A stretch of 64,000 nt of DNA from Brevibacillus invocatus (GCF_003710915.1 NZ_RHHR01000029.1:1-64000), one strand, 5' to 3'. Counted from the first letter of the stretch, positions 44,409 to 53,721 are shown. The notes: generated from the letters alone by a model not told the origin. Translations and numbers: made by a program.

Positions 44409-45608
44409 TTAGACGCGTTCAATAATCGTCGCTATCCCCTGGCCCACGCCAATACACATGGCAGCTAGCCCGTAGCGAGCCTCTCTGCGCTCCATTTCAT
44501 AGAGCAAGGTAGTCAGAATGCGCGCACCGCTGCATCCGAGGGGATGTCCCAACGCAATCGCCCCTCCGTTCACATTGACACGGTCGATATCTACACCTAA
44601 TTCACGCACGCTGGCAACAGCCTGCGCGGCAAAGGCTTCATTAAACTCAAACAGATCGATTTCTTCGATGGAAAGCCCCGCCTGCTTTAACGCTTTTCGT
44701 GTTGCAGGTACGGGACCGATGCCCATCACGGAAGGATCGACGCCTGCTACAGCAGAAGCGACGATTCTTGCCCTTGGTTTCAGGCCCAGCCCAAGTGCTG
44801 TCGACTGTTCCATGATCAATAGCGCACTGGCTCCATCGTTCAAACCACTGGAATTGCCTGCGGTCACTGTGCCACCCGCCTTGAAAGCGGGCTTCAGCTT
44901 TTGCAGCTGCTCCAGTGTAGTTTCAGGACGTGCATGCTCATCCCGTTCAAAGAGCGTCACTTCCCCCTTGCGACCGTGGAGTTCTACAGGAACCATCTCT
45001 GCTTCCCATTTTCCCTCTGCCAGGGCGCGCGCATAATTCTGCTGGCTGCGCAGTGCAAAGGCATCCTGGTCCTCGCGGCTGATCTGGTACTGCTCCGCTA
45101 CCTTCTCCGCTGTCTCACCCAAGCTGATCGGCGGATACATCTCCACCATTTTTTCGTTGACCAACCGCCAGCCCAGGGTCGTGTCCACCAGTTGCTGGTT
45201 GCCGCGTTGAAAGGCTGTCCCCGGCTTCATCATCACCAGCGGAGAGCGCGTCATGCTCTCCGTCCCTCCGGCGATATAGACCTGTCCGGCACCTGCTTTG
45301 ATGGCATGGGCGCTTTGATTGACAGCCTCCAGACCCGACCCGCACAAGCGGTTCACAGTAACTCCCGGAACATCTACGGGCACTCCGGCCAACAGAAGGG
45401 ACATCCGTGCTACATTGCGGTTATCCTCTCCCGCCTGATTCGCACAGCCCATGATCACATCATCGATCTGCTGTGGATCTATCGGGTTGCGCTCCAGCAG
45501 CTTACGAATGACCAAAGCTCCCAGATCATCGGGACGCACGTCTTTTAGTGATCCGCCAATTCGTCCGATCGGTGTCCGTATGGCATCTACAATGACAGGT
45601 GTGTTCAT
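44409..45608 (-). CDS. paaJ: 3-oxoadipyl-CoA / 3-oxo-5,6-dehydrosuberyl-CoA thiolase
   Basis: A 399-residue thiolase of the PaaJ/PcaF kind that cleaves 3-oxoadipyl-CoA to succinyl-CoA and acetyl-CoA. The acyl-enzyme cysteine is in [10 protein letters not shown] (near residue 88), the histidine in [16 protein letters not shown], and the second cysteine in [21 protein letters not shown] is also standard. The start is ATG 45608, eight bases after GGGAGG. A second thiolase lies directly upstream. Confidence 0.88.
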   Translation of the reverse strand: MNTPVIVDAIRTPIGRIGGSLKDVRPDDLGALVIRKLLERNPIDPQQIDDVIMGCANQAGEDNRNVARMSLLLAGVPVDVPGVTVNRLCGSGLEAVNQSAHAIKAGAGQVYIAGGTESMTRSPLVMMKPGTAFQRGNQQLVDTTLGWRLVNEKMVEMYPPISLGETAEKVAEQYQISREDQDAFALRSQQNYARALAEGKWEAEMVPVELHGRKGEVTLFERDEHARPETTLEQLQKLKPAFKAGGTVTAGNSSGLNDGASALLIMEQSTALGLGLKPRARIVASAVAGVDPSVMGIGPVPATRKALKQAGLSIEEIDLFEFNEAFAAQAVASVRELGVDIDRVNVNGGAIALGHPLGCSGARILTTLLYEMERREARYGLAAMCIGVGQGIATIIERV

Positions 45609-45651
45609 CTCCAAACCCTCCCATGTGGCCTGTATGTCGGCCCTCTCATTT

Positions 45652-46851
45652 CTACAAGGCTTCTACCAATGTTGCTAGTCCTTGACCTCCGCCGATGCAC
45701 AGGGAAACGATGCCATACCGCTGTTTGCGACGACGCAATTCATACAGAATCGTCCCCAATAGACGGGCTCCACTGCAGCCTAATGGGTGACCCAATGCGA
45801 TTGCTCCTCCATTGACGTTGGTCTTTTCCGGTGACAGGCCAAGTTCTCGCATGCAGGCCAGTGACTGGGAAGCAAAGGCCTCGTTCAGCTCGAACAAATC
45901 GATCTGTTCGACTGTCATGTTCACTTCAGCCAGCAGTTTGCGAATCGCAGCGACAGGCCCGATTCCCATCACTCGCGGGTCCACACCTGCACAGATAAAG
46001 TGGACAATCCGTCCCAGCGGAGAAAGTCCGTTCTCTTTCAAGCTTTCTTCATTCATGAGCATCACCGCTGCCGCTCCGTCGTTGATGCCTGACGAATTGC
46101 CCGCTGTGACGCTTCCATTTTTGCGAAACGCCGGACGCAGCTTCGCGAGAGATTCGACACTGGAATCTCTGCGGGGGAATTCGTCTGTATCGAACAGCGT
46201 GACTTCCCCTTTTCTTCCGGTCAGTTCAACGGGGATGATCTCCTCGCGAAATCGTCCCGCATCGATGGCTTCGATGGCGCGTCGCTGACTCTGTGCCGCG
46301 AAATGATCCTGATCCTCTCTGGTGATGCCGAATTGCTCGGCCACGTTCTCTGCTGTATCGCCCATCGTCAATTCGCCATACAAAGCGACAGGAGCCGAAC
46401 GAGGGCCGCCAAAGGATTCCATCAAGGTCTGAGCGCCGCGTTGGAAAGGCTGTTCAAACTTTTCCATGATGTAAGGGGAGCGCGTCAAATTCTCCACTCC
46501 GCCTGCCAGCATGACACGGCTATGACCTGCCTGAATGGATTGTGCAGCGAGGTTGATCGCTTCTAAACCTGATGCACAGACGCGGTTGACCGTCAGTCCC
46601 GGCACCGATTCCGGCATCCCTGCCTTCAACAGCCCGACACGCGCGATATTAATGAAGGGACCTGCCGAAATCACATTGCCCATGATCACACCATCGACGC
46701 TCTCACCCGGCAGTCCTGTCCGTTGCAGCGCCCCGTTCAACACATGGGCTGTGAGATCATCGATCGGCGTGTTTTTCAGGCTTCCGCCCAGTTTGCCGAT
46801 CGGTGTACGGACTGCCGCTGCCACATAAACATCCGTATGTGCCTGCATCAT
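45652..46851 (-). CDS. Second thiolase of the paa operon
   Basis: A 399-residue acetyl-CoA acyltransferase. The catalytic residues are intact: [26 protein letters not shown] and LCIGGGQG. It shares only part of its sequence with its neighbour, differing for instance in [16 protein letters not shown], so it is not a recent duplicate. It may take acetoacetyl-CoA or one of the two C8/C6 keto-acyl intermediates. It overlaps the upstream gene by four bases (ATGA). Confidence 0.87.
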   Translation of the reverse strand: MMQAHTDVYVAAAVRTPIGKLGGSLKNTPIDDLTAHVLNGALQRTGLPGESVDGVIMGNVISAGPFINIARVGLLKAGMPESVPGLTVNRVCASGLEAINLAAQSIQAGHSRVMLAGGVENLTRSPYIMEKFEQPFQRGAQTLMESFGGPRSAPVALYGELTMGDTAENVAEQFGITREDQDHFAAQSQRRAIEAIDAGRFREEIIPVELTGRKGEVTLFDTDEFPRRDSSVESLAKLRPAFRKNGSVTAGNSSGINDGAAAVMLMNEESLKENGLSPLGRIVHFICAGVDPRVMGIGPVAAIRKLLAEVNMTVEQIDLFELNEAFASQSLACMRELGLSPEKTNVNGGAIALGHPLGCSGARLLGTILYELRRRKQRYGIVSLCIGGGQGLATLVEAL

Positions 46852-47603
46852 GCTTCACGTCCTTTTTTTTGCTCGTAGCTGTAAAAGCCTTGCCCGCTCC
46901 TTACTCCATATCGCTTGGCTAAAACCAGCTTGCGCAGAAGCGGCGCAGTGCGATAGCGCTCCTCAGCCAGGTCGCGATGCAAACCGCGGGAGATCGCGTA
47001 GATTTCGTCCAAGCCGATCCGATCCGCCCACTCCAGCGGGCCATACGGATAGTTCGTGCCTTTTTTCATGGCGACATCGATGTCATGCGGGGTAGCTGCT
47101 TTTTCCATCAAGGCAAATGCCGCTTCGTTGATGATGAGCGTGAGAATCCGCGGAAAGACCAGTCCTACCTCGTCCTCGACCAGCTCGCTTTCCTTGCCTA
47201 GCGATTGAAAAAAGGACTCGGCCTTGCGGATCGTCGCCTCCTCTGTTTGCAGGGCAGGTGCGATCTCGATCAGCTGTCGTTCTGCCAGAGGTGCCAGTGT
47301 GCCAAACCCACAAATCCGCTCTGGATGAAGCGTCCAGGACGCTGCTTCCGTCGCCGTGATCGCCAAGGATGTCGTCACAATCGGTACATGAGGCGGAAGC
47401 AGACGATCCAGTGCCTGGAGCTGTTCTTCTTTCTCTTTCAGATCGAGGCTGTTTACTTCCACGGCCAGCTGCACTTCTTCAGGTGTTTTCAAAGCCTCAC
47501 CCAAGGAAAGCACGCGGTACCCTTTTTCGTTGAGCAACTCGTATAGCTCCGCATACAGCGGGCTTTTTCCCACCAATGCCACTGCCTGATCAGTTGTAGT
47601 CAT
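46848..47603 (-). CDS. Degenerate 3-hydroxyacyl-CoA dehydrogenase paralogue
   Basis: A 251-residue relative of PaaH. Its C-terminal dimer domain is well kept (ALMEKAATPHDIDVAMKKG, GPLEWADRIGLDEI, SGQGFYSYE). The NAD-binding half is worn: VALVGKSPLYAEL replaces the GxGxxG loop. The segment that holds the catalytic His in PaaH (GFHFFNP) here reads GFGTLAP, so His and Asn are both lost. The start ATG 47603 follows GGGGAAGG and lies inside the paaH end, overlapping it by 14 bases. I infer a catalytically dead partner of PaaH, possibly forming mixed dimers; a free-standing binding role is the alternative. Confidence 0.8.
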   Translation of the reverse strand: MTTTDQAVALVGKSPLYAELYELLNEKGYRVLSLGEALKTPEEVQLAVEVNSLDLKEKEEQLQALDRLLPPHVPIVTTSLAITATEAASWTLHPERICGFGTLAPLAERQLIEIAPALQTEEATIRKAESFFQSLGKESELVEDEVGLVFPRILTLIINEAAFALMEKAATPHDIDVAMKKGTNYPYGPLEWADRIGLDEIYAISRGLHRDLAEERYRTAPLLRKLVLAKRYGVRSGQGFYSYEQKKGREA

Positions 47604-48444
47604 AAAAGCCTTCCCCCGTCTTTCTGCCCAGACTGCCGGCCTGTACCATCCGCTGCTGAATCCGGCTGGGCTTGAATCGTCCTTCCTGGAAGAAGTCGTT
47701 GTACACCGATTGAGTGGTGGCGAAATTGATGTCAATTCCGATCATGTCCTGCAGCTCGAACGGTCCCATCTTGAATCCGCCGGCCAGCTTCATGATTCGA
47801 TCAATCTTGGCCACATCGGCGACATGGTCACCATGAATGCGCAAAGCTTCATTATAGTAAGGACGCGCGATCCGATTGACGATAAAGCCAGGAGTATCTG
47901 TCACCCGAACGGGCACCTTTCCCAGCTCCTCGGCAAAGCGGTAAGCGGTCTGCATGTTTTCTTCGCTGGATTTTTTCCCCTGGATCACTTCTACTAAAGG
48001 CATGACAGGAGCAGGGTTGAAAAAATGAAACCCGAGAATGCGCTCGGGGTGAGGCAGTCCTCCTGCGATTTCTGTGATCGAAATCGAGGACGTATTGGTC
48101 AACAGCAGTGCATCACAGCGGCAAATCCGGGAAAGCTCACTGAAAATCGTTTTTTTCAAATCGAGACGCTCTGGTACAGCTTCGATGACGATGTCACAGG
48201 AAGCCAATCGTTCCATATCCGAGACGAAATCTACCTGACCCAGCGTCTGTTGCTTTTGTTCTTCGCTAATCTTGCCCTTCTCCACATCTCTGGACAAGGT
48301 GGATTGCAAGTAGCCATTTGCTTTTTCCAATACAGCCTGATTGGCATCCAGCAGCTTGACCTCATGTCCTTTTCTGGCGCAGACGAGGGCAATGCCTGCC
48401 CCCATCGTTCCGGCACCGATGACACCCACTGTTTTGGTATTCAC
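47590..48444 (-). CDS. paaH: 3-hydroxyadipyl-CoA dehydrogenase
   Basis: A 284-residue NAD-dependent dehydrogenase that oxidises 3-hydroxyadipyl-CoA. The start is GTG 48444, nine bases after AAGGGAGG, giving VNTKTVGVIGAGTMGAGI with the Rossmann loop GAGTMG at 9-14. The catalytic serine and histidine are in NTSSISITEIAG and GFHFFNPAP, and VTDTPGFIVNRIARPYYNEA and GPFELQDMIGID mark the C-terminal domain. Size matches the 3-hydroxybutyryl-CoA dehydrogenase group. Confidence 0.92.
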   Translation of the reverse strand: MNTKTVGVIGAGTMGAGIALVCARKGHEVKLLDANQAVLEKANGYLQSTLSRDVEKGKISEEQKQQTLGQVDFVSDMERLASCDIVIEAVPERLDLKKTIFSELSRICRCDALLLTNTSSISITEIAGGLPHPERILGFHFFNPAPVMPLVEVIQGKKSSEENMQTAYRFAEELGKVPVRVTDTPGFIVNRIARPYYNEALRIHGDHVADVAKIDRIMKLAGGFKMGPFELQDMIGIDINFATTQSVYNDFFQEGRFKPSRIQQRMVQAGSLGRKTGEGFYDYN

Positions 48445-48466
48445 TTGCCTTACCTCCCTTTTGCGC

Positions 48467-49243
48467 CTATCGTCCTGTGAATCGGGGGGCACGTTTTTCC
48501 ATGAAGGCATTGACCCCTTCCTTGTAATCCGCAGTCTGGCCAGCGATCTCTTGTGCGTAAGCTTCGTATTCCAGCGTCTCTTCCAGTCCAAGCTCCAGAC
48601 CTTTATACATCGTGCGCTTGATCAACCCAATGCCACGTGTAGGCAGGGCTGCCAGCTTGCGCGCATAGGCGAGTGATTCTTCCCAAAACTGCTCGGTTGG
48701 ATAGACTTGATTGACCAAGCCCAGTCTCAACGCTTCCTCGGCAGGTACCTTTTCTCCCGTCATCGCCAGCTCCAGGGCCTTGCCCATCCCTACGATCCGA
48801 GGCAGATAGTAGCAGCCTCCGGAGTCAGGTACTAGACCGATATTGACAAAAGCATTCACCAGCGAGGCTTTGTCCGAAGCCAAACGGATGTCACAAGCGA
48901 GTGCTATGCTCATCCCCGCTCCTGCAGCTACGCCATTGATTGCCGCAATGATCGGCTTTTCCGTCTTTTGAAACTGGAGAATCATCGGATTGTAGCGGTT
49001 GCGCAAAAATCCGCCGAAATCCACATCCCCTTCCAACACATCCCCGAGGTCTTGCCCGGCGTTGAAAGCTCGTCCTGCACCCGTCAACAGGATGCAACGC
49101 ACCTCTGGATCTTTCTGCGCCTGCTTCAGTGCATCGGTGATTTCCTTGTTCATCCGTTCGTTAAAGGCATTGAATTTGTCAGGTCGATTCATCGTCAGGA
49201 TTGCGACGCCTTCCGAGACTTCATAGAGAATGGTTTCGTACAT
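48467..49243 (-). CDS. paaG: Epoxyphenylacetyl-CoA isomerase (oxepin-CoA forming)
   Basis: A 258-residue crotonase-fold enzyme. The oxyanion segment GRAFNAGQDLGDV and the aspartate-bearing GLVPDSGGCYYLPRI are the PaaG pattern; the two glutamates of a true hydratase are missing (GAGMSIAL in place of a GGxEL). PaaG turns the ring epoxide into oxepin-CoA and also moves a double bond later in the pathway. It precedes paaH by 22 bases. Confidence 0.9.
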   Translation of the reverse strand: MYETILYEVSEGVAILTMNRPDKFNAFNERMNKEITDALKQAQKDPEVRCILLTGAGRAFNAGQDLGDVLEGDVDFGGFLRNRYNPMILQFQKTEKPIIAAINGVAAGAGMSIALACDIRLASDKASLVNAFVNIGLVPDSGGCYYLPRIVGMGKALELAMTGEKVPAEEALRLGLVNQVYPTEQFWEESLAYARKLAALPTRGIGLIKRTMYKGLELGLEETLEYEAYAQEIAGQTADYKEGVNAFMEKRAPRFTGR

Positions 49244-49252
49244 GGCAGCCTC

Positions 49253-50026
49253 CTATTTACCCGAAAAACGGGGTTTGCGTTTTTCCAAAAAGGCTTGCAT
49301 GCCTTCTTTTCGATCCTCGCTTGCCATCAACAGGTAAAAGCCGTTGCGCTCGTAGTCCAACGCGTCTGCCAGTGGCAAATTATCCGCTTTATGCACACTT
49401 TTTTTGATCACCTGAACTGCGAGTGGGGCTTGCTCGGAAATCTGCTTGGCCAGCTTGAGCGCCTCCTGATAGTACGCTTCTACCGGAACAACCAGGTTGA
49501 CCAATCTGTAACGGAGAGCTTCCTTCGCAGATATCGGCTCTCCGGTCAACAGCATTTCCATTGCCTTGTTCAGGCCGACTGCGCGGGTCAGGCGTTGTGT
49601 TCCGCCTGCACCCGGCATAACCCCCAGCTTGATCTCCGGCTGTCCGATCACTGTGGTTTCTGAAGCGATGATCATGTCGCAGTTCATCATCAGTTCACAG
49701 CCCCCACCTAAAACAAATCCGCTAACTGCCCCGATAATCGGCTTGGAAATCAACGATATCCGATCCCACACGGCAAACTGGTCCCGCTTCAGGATTTCCA
49801 TCGCAGACGCTTCCGCCATTTCGTTGATATCAGCACCAGCTGCAAAAGCCTTGTCATTGCCCGTCAGAACGATGACGCGAATAGCAGGGTCCTGATCCAT
49901 TCGTTCCAGTTCGCTGACCAGCTCATTCATCAACTGAAGGTTCAATGCATTGAGAATCTTCGGTCGATTGAGGGTAATAATCCCGATGGAATCCACACAT
50001 TCTGCCTTGATGTATTCGTAGGTCAT
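49253..50026 (-). CDS. paaF: 2,3-dehydroadipyl-CoA hydratase
   Basis: A 257-residue enoyl-CoA hydratase. Both catalytic glutamates are present, in GGGCELMMNCDMI and PEIKLGVMPGAGGTQRL, with the oxyanion segment NDKAFAAGADINEMA. The start ATG 50026 is ten bases after AAAGGTG. In phenylacetate use PaaF hydrates 2,3-dehydroadipyl-CoA; assignment over the third hydratase in the operon rests on position next to paaG and paaH. Confidence 0.85.
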   Translation of the reverse strand: MTYEYIKAECVDSIGIITLNRPKILNALNLQLMNELVSELERMDQDPAIRVIVLTGNDKAFAAGADINEMAEASAMEILKRDQFAVWDRISLISKPIIGAVSGFVLGGGCELMMNCDMIIASETTVIGQPEIKLGVMPGAGGTQRLTRAVGLNKAMEMLLTGEPISAKEALRYRLVNLVVPVEAYYQEALKLAKQISEQAPLAVQVIKKSVHKADNLPLADALDYERNGFYLLMASEDRKEGMQAFLEKRKPRFSGK

Positions 50027-50057
50027 CACTCGTTCACACCTTTCCCGTACCCACTGG

Positions 50058-51386
50058 CTAGATCGCTGCCTGGGTTTTGTTGCGGTTATCCACGATACGA
50101 ATCGCTTTTCCTTCACTGCGCAACAGGGAGTTCGGAGGCAGAACGCGCAGGACTACGGTTACACCAAGCGTGTTTTTGATCATGTGGCAAATTTCTTTGA
50201 CTAACGGCGAAAGAACGGCGCTGTCAGTTCCACCCATCTCATTTGCGTATTCCTGCGTCAGCTCACAGTGCACTTCAAAACGATCCAGCGCGCCATCTCT
50301 CTCAATCACGACCTGATAATGCGGCGCCAGTTGATGGAAGGTAAGCAGCACAGATTCGATTTCGGTCGGGAATACATTGACACCGCGAATGATCAGCATG
50401 TCATCCACCCGTCCTTTGATCCGCGACATGCGCATGGTCATGCGTCCACACTTGCACGGCTCTGGATTGAGGGATGCGATATCGCCAGTACGATAGCGAA
50501 TGACAGGGAATGCTTCCTTTGTCAAAGTGGTGAAGACGAGCTCTCCTTCCGCTCCATATGGCAGCACTTCTCCAGTATTCGGGTCAATGATTTCAGCGTA
50601 GAAATGATCTTCTGCAATATGCAAGCCATCCTGAACCTCATGACATTCGATGGATACGCCTGGTCCCATGACTTCGCTCAGCCCGTAAATATCAACCGCT
50701 TTAATGTCCAGCGCTTCTTCCAGCTGTACACGCATCTCTTCAGACCATGGCTCTGCTCCAAAAATGCCGTATTTGACACTGGTCTCGCGTGGATTGATCC
50801 CTTGCTTTTTCATTTCCTCGACGATATTCAACACGTACGAAGGCGTAGCTGCGATCCCTCTTGGCTGGAAGTCTTCGATCAGCGTAATTTGACGCGTCGT
50901 ATTTCCCCCTGATACAGGCACCGCTACTGCTCCCATGTGCTCGATCCCGTTGTGCAGGCCGAGTCCACCTGTAAACAGACCATAGCCATAGGCGTTGTGA
51001 AAAATATCTCCGGGTTGACCACCCGCACAGCACAAGGCACGCGCGACGATCTCCGCCCAGTTCTCCAGGTCTTTTTTGGTGTAGCCTACGACTGTCGGCT
51101 TTCCTTTGGTACCCGACGAGCCATGGATGCGAGCCACCTCTTTCATATCCACCGCAAACAGATTAAAAGGATAATTTTCCCGTAAATCTGTTTTCTTCAT
51201 GAAAGGCAGCTTCTGAATGTCCTCGATCGTTTGAATATCCTCAGGCTTGACTCCAGCTTCGTCCATTGCTTGTTTATGGAACGGCACCCGTTCATATACC
51301 CGTTTTACCGTCTCCTGCAGGCGCTTCAGCTGGAGCTCTGACATCTTATCCCTTGGCAGCGTTTCCATTTCCATGTTAAAAATCAT
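50058..51386 (-). CDS. paaK: Phenylacetate-CoA ligase
   Basis: A 442-residue AMP-forming ligase that starts the pathway by making phenylacetyl-CoA. The ATP loop is GSSGTKGKPTVVGYT, the adenylate-binding segment IYGLSEVMGPGVSIEC, and the hinge IKGRVDDMLIIRGVNVFP, all typical of PaaK. Of two nearby ATG codons, 51386 is seven bases after GGGGGAG. Its product is the known effector of PaaX. Confidence 0.95.
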   Translation of the reverse strand: MIFNMEMETLPRDKMSELQLKRLQETVKRVYERVPFHKQAMDEAGVKPEDIQTIEDIQKLPFMKKTDLRENYPFNLFAVDMKEVARIHGSSGTKGKPTVVGYTKKDLENWAEIVARALCCAGGQPGDIFHNAYGYGLFTGGLGLHNGIEHMGAVAVPVSGGNTTRQITLIEDFQPRGIAATPSYVLNIVEEMKKQGINPRETSVKYGIFGAEPWSEEMRVQLEEALDIKAVDIYGLSEVMGPGVSIECHEVQDGLHIAEDHFYAEIIDPNTGEVLPYGAEGELVFTTLTKEAFPVIRYRTGDIASLNPEPCKCGRMTMRMSRIKGRVDDMLIIRGVNVFPTEIESVLLTFHQLAPHYQVVIERDGALDRFEVHCELTQEYANEMGGTDSAVLSPLVKEICHMIKNTLGVTVVLRVLPPNSLLRSEGKAIRIVDNRNKTQAAI

Positions 51387-51477
51387 CGACATTCTCCCCC
51401 ATTCCGCTTTGTGCTCTTCTATCTTTCACTGCTTTTCTGGCACGCCGCCGAGCGTTTCATCTGCCAGAAAACATGGA

Positions 51478-52263
51478 TTATTCACCTTTAAAAACAGGCT
51501 TTCGCTTTTCACGAAATGCTTCCAACGCTTCCAGCCGATCTTGAGTTGGAATAATGACCTCATAGCACATGGTTTCGATGTCCAACCCAGTCTGCAAATC
51601 CACACTCGCTCCACGGTCAATCGCCGCTTTTGCCTGGTAGACCGCCAACGGTGCATTGGCCAGAATTTCTCGGGCTAACCCGAATGCACGCGCTTCCAAT
51701 TCGTCGTGATCAGATGCAACTCCATTCAAAAAGCCAAGCTCATACGCATCTTTCGCGCTGATACGGCGTGCAGTCAGGATCAGCTCCTTGGCAAGGGCTG
51801 GTCCGATCAAGCGCGATAGTCGCTGTGTTCCTCCAGCGCCCGGGATGATCCCCAAGCTGACTTCTGTCAGCCCCATCTTGGCTTCTTCTACCGCAAAACG
51901 GAAATCACAGGCCAGTGCCAGCTCGAAGCCACCGCCAAATGCAAAGCCGTTGATCATGGCAATAGTAGGCTGCGGCAGCCTTTCCAATGCGGTAAACACG
52001 TCCCTGATCTTGCGGACATTGCGCCGTACCTGCTGCTCTGTCAGCGTGCGGCGTTCCTTCAAGTCCGCCCCTGCACAAAAAGCACGTCCCTGCGCCCTGA
52101 CGATGAGCACGCGGGTCTCTTTTTGATCCAGTCGCACCTGATCGAGCATTTCGCCCAATCGCTCCAGCGTGTCATAGTTTAAGGCATTCAGTTCGTCTGG
52201 ACGGTTCAGTGTGATGATGCCAATGTGTCCGTCGCGTTCAAACTTCACGTTCTCCTGAATCAT
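51478..52263 (-). CDS. Enoyl-CoA hydratase (third crotonase of the operon)
   Basis: A 261-residue crotonase with two glutamates in GGGFELALACDFRF and TEVSLGIIPGAGGTQRL and the oxyanion segment GRAFCAGADLKERR. This makes it a competent hydratase, close in look to methylglutaconyl-CoA hydratases. The start is ATG 52263 after GGAGGAGGAG; a long open frame upstream overlaps the next gene and is not used. Since the PaaZ hydratase domain is absent here, a part in oxepin-CoA opening can be considered, though PaaZ hydratases are of the MaoC fold. Confidence 0.85.
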   Translation of the reverse strand: MIQENVKFERDGHIGIITLNRPDELNALNYDTLERLGEMLDQVRLDQKETRVLIVRAQGRAFCAGADLKERRTLTEQQVRRNVRKIRDVFTALERLPQPTIAMINGFAFGGGFELALACDFRFAVEEAKMGLTEVSLGIIPGAGGTQRLSRLIGPALAKELILTARRISAKDAYELGFLNGVASDHDELEARAFGLAREILANAPLAVYQAKAAIDRGASVDLQTGLDIETMCYEVIIPTQDRLEALEAFREKRKPVFKGE

Positions 52264-52298
52264 CCTGCTCCTCCTCCGTGAAATCGACACCGTTACGT

Positions 52299-52691
52299 CT
52301 ATTTGTTGTTTACCCTGGCGTAGGTTCCTGTCGCACAGGCCACTAGCTTGCCGTCGCACGTAACACGTGCCTCCATGATGATCAGGCTCTTCCCTCTTTT
52401 CAGCACAAATGACTGTGCCTCCAAAAGCTCGCCGCGTGCGGGGTACAAATATTGAATTTTGCTCTCTACTGTCACGCACTGCTGTACACCATCGACGTGA
52501 GGAGCAGCTCCATGCCCCATCGCCACATCCGCCAATGTAGCCGTCACTCCGCCATGTACGACTCCCTCGATACTGTTGAACAGGTCAGGGCGTATCTTTA
52601 ACGCTACCTTGCATCCTTCATCATCGCGATGCAGGACCTCAATACCCAGGTAGTGATTGAATCGATTTTTGATTTCCTCGGTCACTTGCAT
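52299..52691 (-). CDS. PaaI-like hotdog thioesterase (second)
   Basis: A 130-residue hotdog-fold protein with the PaaI/YdiI pattern NSIEGVVHGGVTATLADVAMGHGA. It likely hydrolyses aryl- or hydroxyaryl-CoA. ATG 52691 or 52700 could start it; neither site is strong, and 52691 keeps some spacing to GGGA. Confidence 0.8.
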   Translation of the reverse strand: MQVTEEIKNRFNHYLGIEVLHRDDEGCKVALKIRPDLFNSIEGVVHGGVTATLADVAMGHGAAPHVDGVQQCVTVESKIQYLYPARGELLEAQSFVLKRGKSLIIMEARVTCDGKLVACATGTYARVNNK

Positions 52692-52786
52692 CGTCTCCAT
52701 TCCCTATCCATTTTGAGCTTTAAACAGGGAAAGGAGCCCAAGCACGAGGCTTTCGGCATCCTTTTCCTGTCCGCAACTCCTGTTTT

Positions 52787-53248
52787 CTATCTCTCTTCAT
52801 CAATCGCAACAAAGTATTCGTTTTTCCGATAAGCCAGTGCGTCGAGCGTAGCTACCAGTCCATGCTCTGTCTCGACACGAATCCGATACCAGGCAGTTCG
52901 ATTGTTTTTCTTTTCCTCCGTCGCCGTCGCGACCAGACGATTTCCTTTCATTGCAGCAGCCAAAAAACCGATATTCATGGAAAGGGCTACCGAGGTTTTC
53001 CCGTAGGAGTTGCACGCAGCTGCAAAAGTGAAATCTGCCAGCGAAAAGATAATGGCTCCATGTGCGGTTCCATGCGCATTCAGCATGTGATCCTGCACAG
53101 TCACTTCTGCTGTAGCTGTACCTTCGCCCAGCTCAACCAGCCTGATCCCCAAAAACTGAGCGAACTGATCCTGGACCAGCTTGCCACAGATTTCATCGTA
53201 ATGCTTGCGGTGCAGCTCACTTTCGTCCACGATTCGTTTTGTACTCAT
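52787..53248 (-). CDS. paaI: Hydroxyphenylacetyl-CoA thioesterase
   Basis: A 153-residue hotdog thioesterase with the PaaI active-site segment MLNAHGTAHGAIIFSLAD, where His-Gly and the later Asp act, and FAAACNSYGKTSVAL. PaaI frees CoA from dead-end ring-hydroxylated or oxepin-derived esters. The ribosome site is weak. It follows the EthD-like gene by three bases, implying coupling. Confidence 0.87.
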   Translation of the reverse strand: MSTKRIVDESELHRKHYDEICGKLVQDQFAQFLGIRLVELGEGTATAEVTVQDHMLNAHGTAHGAIIFSLADFTFAAACNSYGKTSVALSMNIGFLAAAMKGNRLVATATEEKKNNRTAWYRIRVETEHGLVATLDALAYRKNEYFVAIDEER

Positions 53249-53251
53249 CGC

Positions 53252-53554
53252 TTATACCACTTCAGCAAAGTGCATCGATACTACCTGACCAGCGAAACCG
53301 CGCAGGTCTTTTCCGGATGCACGGCCCTCTGGTGATGACAACGCTTCCATCATGGCCTCTTTGGATTCGAAGTACATTTCTGCCATCAGATGCAAATCAC
53401 TTTCGCCAGCAGGCGAACCCACAATTTTGCTTACCTCCATTTTGATCAGGCCCGGCATTTTTTCAGCCAACGGTGCATGCACCTCGAAGTAATGCTTGTC
53501 AAACGCCTCGACATCCTCAGGTTTCCGATAAATCGCTACCAATTTAACCATCAT
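53252..53554 (-). CDS. EthD-family dimeric alpha/beta-barrel protein
   Basis: A 100-residue protein with the EthD pattern KLVAIYRKPEDVEAFDKHYF and HAPLAEKMPGL, first gene of the long paa operon. EthD-like proteins help oxygenases or degrade ring products, but the exact reaction is unknown. The ATG 53554 follows AAAAGGGTGG by about five bases. The proposed operator lies about 55 bases upstream. Confidence 0.82.
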   Translation of the reverse strand: MMVKLVAIYRKPEDVEAFDKHYFEVHAPLAEKMPGLIKMEVSKIVGSPAGESDLHLMAEMYFESKEAMMEALSSPEGRASGKDLRGFAGQVVSMHFAEVV

Positions 53555-53609
53555 GATTCCACCCTTTTCTTTTAGAGTCATTACAAAATATGTGACGACT
53601 TATTTATAT

Positions 53610-53626
53610 AACGTTATTATAACGTT
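53610..53626 (-). promoter_or_regulatory. Perfect palindromic operator at the long paa operon promoter
   Basis: AACGTTAT-T-ATAACGTT is an exact palindrome around one central base. It contains a - strand TATAAT (53621-53616); no good -35 is seen. The same sequence with few changes occurs at the paaA and paaX promoters, so it is the best copy of the proposed PaaX site. Confidence 0.65.
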
Positions 53627-53721
53627 CGTTGTTTTTTTATTATATAAACTCTTCGTAAGTGGCGCAAGTATTTTTAAAAAAGCAAATAAAAAGGGAATAC
53701 ATTATATTCAGATAGTTTGCA

